From contig JAKPCG010000177.1 of assembly GCA_029553365.1 (NCBI GenBank), forward strand, positions 1 through 48,035: a stretch of 48,035 nt of DNA, written 5' to 3'. Of the stretch, positions 25,996-33,502 are shown piece by piece. The notes below the pieces were generated by a model. It searched no databases, was not told where the DNA came from, and worked only from the letters and a program-made list of their open reading frames with translations. The position numbers and the translations under genes were made by a program. The first letter of the stretch is position 1. The number at the start of each line of letters is the position of its first letter. This DNA comes from Acidobacteriota bacterium (GTDB lineage Bacteria; Acidobacteriota; Aminicenantia; Aminicenantales; Saccharicenantaceae).

Positions 25996-26543
25996 GGCGA
26001 TTTCTCCAGTTTTTCAGGACGTCGATAAGTAGCCGTTTTTTCCAGAAGCTCGGGTTCCAATTCAGGCGTTGATTGCCTTATGACTTTTCTGGCTTCCAGG
26101 CTATCATAACGGTAGCCAAGCATTTGCAGCTTATCGAGGGCATTCTTTATTTCCAGGTCGAAGCAGCGACCGCAGCGCTGACAGGTCATCATAAACAGCT
26201 CCATAGTCTCTGTTATATCCTGGCGATGATCGGTGGCCAGCTCAAAATTTTCGCTCATGGTAATGGCTTTTTCCGGGCAGAGGTCAGCACATCGACCGCA
26301 ATACGTGCAGCGAGACGAATCATAAAGAAGAATCCTTATTTCCTGACAGATATCACGGAGGAAAATGGTTCTGGCCGGGCAGTTGCTGGCACAGCCGGCA
26401 CAGCCAATACATTTGGTATGATCCCAGACAGGCTGGCCGCGAAAACCGGCAGGAGCCGGCCTGGGCTTATATGGATAACGCAGGGTAACTACCCCTGTCC
26501 TGGAAGGAATGGCCAGTTGTTTGATTTTATTCCAGAGCCACAT
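25980..26543 (-). CDS. Hydrogenase [4Fe-4S] electron-transfer subunit (HycF/HyfH/NuoI-like)
   Basis: This 187-residue subunit has two classic ferredoxin motifs: CIGCAGCASNCP at about residues 41-52 and CTYCGRCADLCP at about 77-88. These wire electrons to the small subunit. The C-terminal half carries an additional CQRCGRCFD (about residues 119-127), which could bind a further cofactor or zinc. The ATG lies 21 bases after the NuoH-like gene. No TM segments are present; an amphipathic start (MWLWNKIKQLAI) could touch the membrane. Confidence 0.92.
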   Translation of the reverse strand: MWLWNKIKQLAIPSRTGVVTLRYPYKPRPAPAGFRGQPVWDHTKCIGCAGCASNCPARTIFLRDICQEIRILLYDSSRCTYCGRCADLCPEKAITMSENFELATDHRQDITETMELFMMTCQRCGRCFDLEIKNALDKLQMLGYRYDSLEARKVIRQSTPELEPELLEKTATYRRPEKLEKSPCGKD

Positions 26544-26564
26544 TTTAACCCCTGCCTTTCATTA

Positions 26565-27464
26565 TCACCAGCCCTTGACCGCACAACCAACCGCTATCAG
26601 GGCTAAAATTAAAAGCAAAGCGTAATATTTTAAAGCCTGGTCTATTCTAAAACGTGGATGAGTCGCTCCGATAAGAGAAATTAAGACGAAGACCACGATA
26701 ATCAGCACTGTTTGCAGGAGCAGACTGAGAAAAAAATTGGCCGGCAAAATAAAACTTAAAAAGGAAGAGATAAGAAGCCAGGCATAAAACATTCTCTTAA
26801 GATTTAAAGTATAACGGAGCAAAGCATAATTGGGTCCGCTATATTCCATATAGGGACCTTCCAGAATTTCAACTTCAGCTTCAGCAATATCAAAAGGCTG
26901 TCTGGCGACAAAAGCCTGAAGAGCCAGAAGATAAACAACCAGCATCAGAAAATAGGAGACACCTCTGCTGACCGCCACGCCTGACACAGCAGCGGTCAAA
27001 GAAAAGCTACTGATTCTTACTGTGCCCAGAATTAAGAGCATGGCCAGAACCGGTTCGAGCATAACCGTGGTCATCATTTCGCGGCTGGCTCCGACCGCAG
27101 CAAAGGGATTCCCACTGGCTAAAGCACCAACCAGCAGACAGAAACCGCTCAGGGTCAAAAAATAAATCAGGGTCATTAAGTCTGACGAATGAGCTAAAAT
27201 ATTGGCCTGACCGGTTAGAGGGATAAGGGCAATAGCCGCCAGCATTGAGCTGAAGGACAGAACAGGTGCCAGAGAGTAGGCCCAGTTCCCGCCGGAATTT
27301 AAATTTTCCTTGCCCAGAAGTTTCAGAAGATCAAGATATGGCTGATATAGCGGTGGACCTTTCCTCGATTGAATCCAGGCGGTTAGCTTTCTCATCACCC
27401 CTTCCAGAAAAGGGGCCAGCAGCAGAAAATAGATTAAATTAATGAAGACAGCCACAACCTTCAT
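26565..27464 (-). CDS. Hydrogenase membrane subunit (HycD/HyfC/EchB-like, NuoH family)
   Basis: This 299-residue protein of about eight TM helices forms the heel of the membrane arm, where the peripheral hydrogenase core docks. Diagnostic segments are WIQSRKGPPLYQPYLDLLKLLGKE near the N-terminus, the conserved VGASREMMT loop, and FDIAEAEVEILEGPYMEYSGP with the acidic residues implicated in coupling. Its ATG overlaps the stop of the large-subunit gene by four bases. It is expected to couple redox chemistry to proton or sodium movement. Confidence 0.93.
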   Translation of the reverse strand: MKVVAVFINLIYFLLLAPFLEGVMRKLTAWIQSRKGPPLYQPYLDLLKLLGKENLNSGGNWAYSLAPVLSFSSMLAAIALIPLTGQANILAHSSDLMTLIYFLTLSGFCLLVGALASGNPFAAVGASREMMTTVMLEPVLAMLLILGTVRISSFSLTAAVSGVAVSRGVSYFLMLVVYLLALQAFVARQPFDIAEAEVEILEGPYMEYSGPNYALLRYTLNLKRMFYAWLLISSFLSFILPANFFLSLLLQTVLIIVVFVLISLIGATHPRFRIDQALKYYALLLILALIAVGCAVKGW

Positions 27465-29152
27465 GTCTTAGACCTCATCTCTCTGGACAGTTTTTCCAGC
27501 TCCTGTCGGCTTAAAATTCTGCCGGAAGCTGATCTTCTGTCTATAACCGCCACTCGGTCTGTACAGGAAATGCAGGGATCAATTGAGCCAACTATAATGG
27601 GAAAATCAGCCAGCTTGTTGTTTAACAACATGTCAGGTACAGCCTGAAGGTTGGGATAAGTTGGTGCTCGTACCCGCCAGCGTTCTGGACGGTTATCATC
27701 ACCGGTAAGAACATAATGGACTGCTTCTCCCCGCGGTGCCTCTACTACCGACAATCCCTGTTGACCGGCTGGAATAGGATCTTCTATCTCAATAGCGAGA
27801 GGAGAACCCTGAAGCCTAGAAGCCAGTTTTTCCAGGCACTGATGGATTATCCTTATGGCCTCATAAATCTCTTTAATCCTGACCACCAGTGTTCCCCAGA
27901 CATCACCAGAATCAGCCACCACGACCTCAAATTTCACCTCGTCATAGGCAGCATAAGGATGGTCTCTCCTGGCATCTATATCCAGCCCGCGGGCTCTGGC
28001 CACCGGCCCTACCAGATTCCACTCCTTCGCCTTTTCTCTGGAGAGATAACCCACACCTTTAGTTCTCCTGTGGATAGACTTATCCTTTATAATAGCTTTT
28101 TCCAGAGCCTGCACATCTTTTTCAACTTCAGCCAGGGTTTTCTTAATCAGCTCAGCTTTGGTCAGATCAATATCACGCCTTACGCCCCCGATGATGACCA
28201 TGCCGTAAGTCTTCCTGTTGCCGGTCAGGCTTTCGGCCAGCCACATTATTTTCTCTCTTATTCTCCAGGCCTGCATAAAAACCGTATCAAAGCCGATCAG
28301 ATGGCCGGCCACTCCCAGCCACATCAGGTGGGAATGAAGCCTTTCTATTTCCAGCATAATTGTTCTGATAAACTCAGCCCGCCGGGGAATTTTAAGGCCC
28401 GAAGCCGCCTCCACTGCCTGGGCATAATTGACCGAATGCACCGAACCGCAGATCCCGCAGATCCGTTCAGCTACAAAAGGTATTTCATTATAAGTCAGCT
28501 CCGTTGCCGCTAATTTTTCAATGCCCCGATGAACCATAAAACCTCTGTACTCACAGCCCTTAATTTCTTCTCCATCTACATAAACAGCAAAATGAGCAGG
28601 CTCATGCAGACAGGCATGAAAAGGTCCAAAGGGAATTATAGAACTGCCAGGTGGAGCCTCGTCGAGCCGAAAAGCTACCTCTTCGGCCGCAGGCGGCATC
28701 AGATCATAAGGGACCTCCTGGCGTAGAGGATAAATTCCCTCCGGCCAGTCATCAGACAGTACCAGGCGTTTGGGATGGGGATGATTTTTAAAATGAAGTC
28801 CGAGAAGGTCAATATATTCACGCTCTGACCAGCCAGCACCGGGAATGAAAGGAGTAAGCGAATCAAATTCTGGCTCATCTTCTGTCGTCAAAGCCCTGAT
28901 CGCCACCAGTAGTGAATCAGCATCGAAGGCAAAGGTGTGAACCATGGCCAGACCCCGGCCATTCTTTCTGGCCTCATAGCCAACACCCATCTGATAACGG
29001 GCACCCGCTCTCATCAGCTGGTTGGCCGTCTCGACCAATGCTTCTTTTTTTATATCAATAAACAGACGGTTTTCTTCCAGACTGCTTGCCGCCAGAAAAT
29101 TTCCTTTTAATTCATCCTTAAGCAGGTTCAGCAATTCATCTTTTCTGCTCAT
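27461..29152 (-). CDS. Group 4 [NiFe]-hydrogenase large subunit with fused NuoC domain (HycE/HyfG-like)
   Basis: This 563-residue fusion has a NuoC-like domain in about residues 1-165 (ending near HPHPKRLVLSDDWPEGIYPLR) and a NuoD/HycE-like catalytic domain after it. Both NiFe-binding cysteine pairs are intact: ERICGICGSVHSVNYAQ and IDPCISCTDR. This is therefore a real hydrogenase and not a complex-I NuoD. Thirty residues follow the second motif (starting VAVID), the expected C-terminal extension removed by a maturation protease, which is encoded in the same operon. It overlaps both neighbours by four bases. The reaction is reversible H2 formation with low-potential electrons. Confidence 0.95.
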   Translation of the reverse strand: MSRKDELLNLLKDELKGNFLAASSLEENRLFIDIKKEALVETANQLMRAGARYQMGVGYEARKNGRGLAMVHTFAFDADSLLVAIRALTTEDEPEFDSLTPFIPGAGWSEREYIDLLGLHFKNHPHPKRLVLSDDWPEGIYPLRQEVPYDLMPPAAEEVAFRLDEAPPGSSIIPFGPFHACLHEPAHFAVYVDGEEIKGCEYRGFMVHRGIEKLAATELTYNEIPFVAERICGICGSVHSVNYAQAVEAASGLKIPRRAEFIRTIMLEIERLHSHLMWLGVAGHLIGFDTVFMQAWRIREKIMWLAESLTGNRKTYGMVIIGGVRRDIDLTKAELIKKTLAEVEKDVQALEKAIIKDKSIHRRTKGVGYLSREKAKEWNLVGPVARARGLDIDARRDHPYAAYDEVKFEVVVADSGDVWGTLVVRIKEIYEAIRIIHQCLEKLASRLQGSPLAIEIEDPIPAGQQGLSVVEAPRGEAVHYVLTGDDNRPERWRVRAPTYPNLQAVPDMLLNNKLADFPIIVGSIDPCISCTDRVAVIDRRSASGRILSRQELEKLSREMRSKT

Positions 29153-31047
29153 TCTATTTCACCTTTTTGCTGACTATCAGGCAAAACAGCCAGCTCATTA
29201 TCGTCAATAACCTTTTTAGGCGATCCGCCCGTCCACCAGAAAAATTTCTTTAAATCAGAGAAGACATGACGGTCAGCATAAACATTGTTCGAATTTAAGT
29301 CCTGATATCCAGAAAGCCAGGCAGGAACTTTGATTTCGGCTGGATGCGCCGATCGGCTAAACCAGTAGGCCAGGAAAGCTAATAAAACAATAAGAAACAG
29401 CATTAAAAGCGGGGAAGTGGCAGCCAGGAGGCTCTGGCCGTCATAAATTTTCAAATTGAGCATATTTCCACTCAGTACATCCCCACCAGCTTCAGGCAAA
29501 AGAAAGCCAGAAGAAAGCCCAAGACTCCGGTTAATCAGTTTAACATAGCCCATAGGAAGAAAAGCCTGGCTCAAGCAAATGATGGTCAGGAAGATTTCAG
29601 AAGCCAGCAACTTCCAGGGAACTTCCTTGATGCTCTTTTTTAATTTCCAGCTGGCCCCGGCCGAAGTAAAAGCCAGACCGAAGAACTTGACATAGCAGGC
29701 TAAGGTAAAAGCAGCGGTGAATAGAGCAATAATACCGGATAGTGTCAGCAGCAAGCTGTTCCGGCCGGCCAGAAAATTAGAAGAAATCATTAACCATTTG
29801 CTGACAAAACCACTGGAAGCTGGCATACCAGAGATAGAATAAGAGGCAATGGCTGCCAGAAAGCCACTAACTGGCATGACAGCCAGCAGCCCCCCCAGGC
29901 GGTTCAAATCACGTGTGCCGGTGGCATAAAGGAGGTTTCCTCCCAGTAGAAAAAGAAGACCCTTAAAAATGCCGTGGTTAAGGCTATGATAAACAGCAGC
30001 GATAAAAATAACTGAGGCCAGGGATTTGGCCAGCAGAGAAGAACTATTCCAGGCGAGCAAACTACTCCCCAGAGCAAAAATTATGTAGCCGACCTGCCCG
30101 ATCGAGCTATAAGCCAGAAGACGGAGATAGTCGCTCTGCTTGATAGCCTGAACAGTACCAATGAAAAGCGTTAGTACTCCAGCCACCACCAGTACTTTTC
30201 CCCAGAGTTCAGGATTAAAAGCTGCGCCTGCATTTTTGGCCACAAAGAAAAAAATCCGGATTAACCCGAAAACGCCGGTCTTTTCCAGAATACCGGCCAG
30301 AAGAGAAGAGACCTGAGGCCAGGCAGTCGAATAGGCTTCGGGGATCCACCACTGTCCAAAAGGGAAAACTCCCGTTTTTATTCCGAAGCCCAGGAAGAGG
30401 AGGCTGAAAAATAAGATAGCCTGCCAGGGACCACTCTGTGCGAGCTTCAAGCCAACAGTACCCAGCGAATCACCAAATACATAGCCTTTGGCCAGGAAAG
30501 CAGAACCCGTAATCAGAAGCCAGGCGGCTTCCATAAAAAGAAGATAAACTAAAGCCGGCCGGGCAGAAATTTTAACCGGCCTTCCCCATCTAACCAGGAG
30601 ATAAGAAGAGATAACCATTAACTGCCAGGCCAGGGTAAAACCTGGTCCAAGATCATCAACGGTAAGCAGTCCGGCCAGACCACCAATAAACAGGGGCAAG
30701 ACCAGATAAAACTTCCACAGTTCGTCGGCTTTATATTTTTTGACAAAATCCAGCGAAAAAAAGACCGAGGCCAGGGTTAATATGGCCAGAAGAAGGAGAA
30801 AAAGAGCTGATAAGCCATCAATTAAAAATGGCAGATGAAAAGCTGCGACTTTAACCTCGAACTCAAAGGGCAATCCTCCTTTCCCGAGGATGGATAGGGA
30901 GATTAAGATCAGTATCAAGCAACTCAGACCGAGCAGGAAAGTCCCTGCCGGGCGAAGGTAATTAGCTTTCTTCTTCAGGATCAGAGCCAGGAAGGAAGCC
31001 AGAAGCAAACTCAGCCAGAACAGCCAGAAACCTGACAGGGTAGTCAT
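29149..31047 (-). CDS. Hydrogenase antiporter-like membrane subunit (HycC/HyfB, NuoL family)
   Basis: This 632-residue polytopic membrane protein has the Mrp/NuoL core: WQLMVISSYLLVRWG, a lysine-bearing helix (FGIKTGVFPFGQWWIPEAYSTAW), LAYSSIGQVGYIIFALG, SLNHGIFKGLLFLLGGNLLYATGTRDLNRLGGL, and ISGMPASSGFVSKWL. It is the only antiporter-like subunit in the operon, which suggests one ion channel as in formate hydrogenlyase and Ech-type enzymes, not the several of complex I. The C-terminal portion holds extra TM helices and a hydrophilic tail. It overlaps the large-subunit gene by four bases and abuts the protease gene. Confidence 0.93.
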   Translation of the reverse strand: MTTLSGFWLFWLSLLLASFLALILKKKANYLRPAGTFLLGLSCLILILISLSILGKGGLPFEFEVKVAAFHLPFLIDGLSALFLLLLAILTLASVFFSLDFVKKYKADELWKFYLVLPLFIGGLAGLLTVDDLGPGFTLAWQLMVISSYLLVRWGRPVKISARPALVYLLFMEAAWLLITGSAFLAKGYVFGDSLGTVGLKLAQSGPWQAILFFSLLFLGFGIKTGVFPFGQWWIPEAYSTAWPQVSSLLAGILEKTGVFGLIRIFFFVAKNAGAAFNPELWGKVLVVAGVLTLFIGTVQAIKQSDYLRLLAYSSIGQVGYIIFALGSSLLAWNSSSLLAKSLASVIFIAAVYHSLNHGIFKGLLFLLGGNLLYATGTRDLNRLGGLLAVMPVSGFLAAIASYSISGMPASSGFVSKWLMISSNFLAGRNSLLLTLSGIIALFTAAFTLACYVKFFGLAFTSAGASWKLKKSIKEVPWKLLASEIFLTIICLSQAFLPMGYVKLINRSLGLSSGFLLPEAGGDVLSGNMLNLKIYDGQSLLAATSPLLMLFLIVLLAFLAYWFSRSAHPAEIKVPAWLSGYQDLNSNNVYADRHVFSDLKKFFWWTGGSPKKVIDDNELAVLPDSQQKGEIE

Positions 31048-31586
31048 CAGCCTTTCTCCCTTTCAACCTGAATTGTTGTCTGTTCGCCCACCTTTTCAAG
31101 AGGTGCAGCTTTATCCAGGATCTTTTCAAAAATGGTTATCAGTTCGTCGGTGATCTTTTTGATATGAGGAGTCAATTCCTGGCCAAAACTGGTGGTTTCA
31201 GGAACAACACCCAGGAGAAAAACCTTCTTACCAGTCTTCTCCAGCAGCTGAGCGGTTAACCTCAGGGATAATTTATGAGTCGAAACAATCTGGCTGACCT
31301 CTTCCAGCTCAGCCAGCGGACCAAATATAACTGTGCCGGCTGGCGCATCGAAAAGAACAGCATCTATGAAAATTACATTCTCAACATCTTTTTGAGCCAG
31401 GGGGAAGGCATAATTTTCAGGCACATCTTCAACAACTAGCAGGTTATCGGAAGGAAAGAGTATTTTTGTCTTAATCGACTCTATAAAATACAGGCCAAAA
31501 CCGTCATCACCGCGCAATTTATTGCCGATGCCGACCAGACAGGTTCGACCGGCCAGGACTTGCTGCAAATTCTCGAGGGCTTCCAT
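31047..31586 (-). CDS. Hydrogenase maturation protease (HycI/HydD family)
   Basis: This 179-residue endopeptidase trims the large-subunit C-terminus after nickel insertion. The family motif is VGIGNKLRGDDGFGLYFIE, with metal-sensing Asp in the GDD, followed by VENVIFIDAVLFDAPAGTV (second acidic ligand) and STHKLSLRLTAQLLE (His ligand). It starts directly at the stop of the HydG-like gene. Its presence agrees with the 30-residue extension on the large subunit. The hypABCDEF factors are not in the window. Confidence 0.92.
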   Translation of the reverse strand: MEALENLQQVLAGRTCLVGIGNKLRGDDGFGLYFIESIKTKILFPSDNLLVVEDVPENYAFPLAQKDVENVIFIDAVLFDAPAGTVIFGPLAELEEVSQIVSTHKLSLRLTAQLLEKTGKKVFLLGVVPETTSFGQELTPHIKKITDELITIFEKILDKAAPLEKVGEQTTIQVEREKG

Positions 31587-32426
31587 TTAGATCTGCTCTC
31601 CCAGAGTTCTAATTTGCTTATAAGTGTAAACAGGTCCATCCACACAGACCAGTGTCCGGCCTATAGCGCAATGTTGGCATTTGCCAATCCCGCATTTCAT
31701 ATGCCTTTCCAGGGTTGAATAAATATTCTGCTCTTTTATCCCTTTTAGTTTGAGTTCTTTAATCACAGCGTTAAACATGACGGGTGGCCCGCAAACAAAG
31801 GCCACTGTGTTGGACACCGGCAGATCAAGTTTAGCCGTCAGATGATTGACAAAACCAACTTCTCCAGACCAGCCCGGTTCTGGCCTATCAATTGTAAAGT
31901 GAGTCTCAAAGTTTTCTGTCGCCTGCCATTCTTTTATGCTCTCCTTGTACATCAATTCCTTTGAGCTTTTGGCCCCGTAAACCAGGATGACCCGACCAAA
32001 ATCCTGTCGGTGCTGGAGGACATGAACAATCGACGAGCGAAGTGGAATCAGACCGATCCCTCCCGCCACATAGATGATATTGCTTCCCTTTATTTCTTCG
32101 AAAGGAAAACCATTGCCAAAGGGGCCCCTGACCCCGATTTTGTCGCCCGGTTCGAGCCGATGCAGAGCAGCAGTTACTTTCCCCACCCTCCTCACCGAAA
32201 TATGCTTGCGGTCATTCTCGGGACTGAAAGGCAAAGAAACAGCGAATTCGCCTGCTTTAAAAACAGTGCACATAATAAATTGACCGGAGCGGATTTTAAA
32301 AGCCTCCTCGATTTCTGGCCGGTCGAGAGTGAAATAAAAGCTTTTGACCTCTTCAATTTCATCCCTGATATCAACGATAGTGGCAATTTCTGGAATAGAG
32401 ACTATGGGCACTAAACTTTTATTCAT
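31587..32426 (-). CDS. FAD/NAD(P)-binding oxidoreductase, sulfhydrogenase gamma (HydG)/AsrB-like
   Basis: This 279-residue flavoprotein of the ferredoxin-NADP reductase fold has an FAD-binding barrel (LPFSPENDRKHISVRRVG), a nucleotide-binding half (IIYVAGGIGLIPLRSSI, VILVYGAKSSKE, AFVCGPPVMFNAVI) and a C-terminal [2Fe-2S] site (MKCGIGKCQHCAIGR…VCVDGP). It is predicted to exchange electrons between NAD(P)H and the HydB-like iron-sulfur subunit encoded just upstream (five bases apart). In sulfhydrogenases and sulfite reductases this pair is the pyridine-nucleotide entry module. Here it is linked to a membrane group 4 hydrogenase. Confidence 0.92.
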   Translation of the reverse strand: MNKSLVPIVSIPEIATIVDIRDEIEEVKSFYFTLDRPEIEEAFKIRSGQFIMCTVFKAGEFAVSLPFSPENDRKHISVRRVGKVTAALHRLEPGDKIGVRGPFGNGFPFEEIKGSNIIYVAGGIGLIPLRSSIVHVLQHRQDFGRVILVYGAKSSKELMYKESIKEWQATENFETHFTIDRPEPGWSGEVGFVNHLTAKLDLPVSNTVAFVCGPPVMFNAVIKELKLKGIKEQNIYSTLERHMKCGIGKCQHCAIGRTLVCVDGPVYTYKQIRTLGEQI

Positions 32427-32431
32427 AGCTT

Positions 32432-33499
32432 TTATTCTCCAGATTCTCCAGTTATTTCACGTCTGATGTAGGTTACGACATTAGGCAAACCTATATCACC
32501 GGGACAGACTCTGGCACATCGACCGCAACCAACACAGCCAGGGCGAAGATATTTTTTTGACTGCGAATAAGAAAGCTTGCAGAAGAATCTCTTATTGCGG
32601 CGGTCTTCGACCGGTTTCCTTGGATTGTTATCACCGGCCATTTTCGTATAACCTTCAAACGAACAGGAATCCCAGGTCCTCAGGCGGTTGGTCTCCCCGC
32701 TGGCCAGATTAGCATCCTCAATATTAAAACAGGAGCAGGTGGGACAAACAAAAGAGCAGGCTCCGCACTCAAAACACTGATTACCGATATATTCCCAGAC
32801 CTCAGGTTTGATAAAGCCGGTGGTCAACCGATTGGTCGCCCGAGAAATCCAGGCCTTGTTTTCCAGGGCAAAGCGATCAAACGAAGAGACAGAATCATCT
32901 ACAATTTTTTTCTTCAGGGTTAAAGCTTCCGGGCCTGCTTCAGGCAGGTGAAGATCGGCAATTAAAGCCAGGCCTTTTTTTGAACCAGCTTCAACCAGGT
33001 AACCGCGTCCGGTAAAAGTCAAATCCAGATCAAAACCATCTTTAGCCGCCGGCCCGCTATCCGTACAGACACAGAAACACTGAGGAAACGGACGCAGACA
33101 GGTATTGGAGATAATGAACAGCTTTTTTCGGTGAGCCAGATAAAATTCATCAACATATTCCTGGTCGAGGAAAAAGCGATCGAGACAGAGTAAACCAGTC
33201 AGATCGCAAGATCTCAAACCAATTAAAGCCTTCGGTTCGAGAAGATTGATCTGTTCAATTCTGACTTCTTTTGTCTCTGGCTGGTAGCGATATTTAAGAA
33301 TTTCTTCATAGTGAGGGAAAAGAATAAATTTGGGTGGGTTATAAGGAATGGCCGCCTGCAAATCCAGCTCGGACCAGTCAGACAGATGATCAAAGATCAC
33401 CTCACCAGATACACGGTCATGGCGCGGACCAAAAATTTTATACTCTTCGGCCAGTTTTTTAACCAGCAACAGTAACTGTTCCTTTGTCAGCCAGTACAT
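32432..33499 (-). CDS. Iron-sulfur subunit, sulfhydrogenase beta (HydB)/AsrA-like
   Basis: This 355-residue protein has a family-specific N-terminal half (EYKIFGPRHDRVSGEVIFDHL; FILFPHYEEILKYRY; LIGLRSCDLTGLLCLDRFFLD) and two ferredoxin-type clusters: CFECGACSFVCPTCSC at about 240-255 and CVGCGRCARVCPGDIG at about 322-337. HydB/AsrA proteins pass electrons between the HydG-like flavoprotein and the catalytic unit. It sits between the molybdopterin-type gene (three bases upstream) and the HydG-like gene, so the three probably form one soluble module. Confidence 0.92.
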   Translation of the reverse strand: MYWLTKEQLLLLVKKLAEEYKIFGPRHDRVSGEVIFDHLSDWSELDLQAAIPYNPPKFILFPHYEEILKYRYQPETKEVRIEQINLLEPKALIGLRSCDLTGLLCLDRFFLDQEYVDEFYLAHRKKLFIISNTCLRPFPQCFCVCTDSGPAAKDGFDLDLTFTGRGYLVEAGSKKGLALIADLHLPEAGPEALTLKKKIVDDSVSSFDRFALENKAWISRATNRLTTGFIKPEVWEYIGNQCFECGACSFVCPTCSCFNIEDANLASGETNRLRTWDSCSFEGYTKMAGDNNPRKPVEDRRNKRFFCKLSYSQSKKYLRPGCVGCGRCARVCPGDIGLPNVVTYIRREITGESGE

Positions 33500-33502
33500 A
33501 GC

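Noticed and set aside
27716-28513. 265-residue plus-strand ORF
   Set aside because: It is antisense to the NiFe large subunit, whose cysteine motifs are conserved. There is no RBS or recognisable domain.
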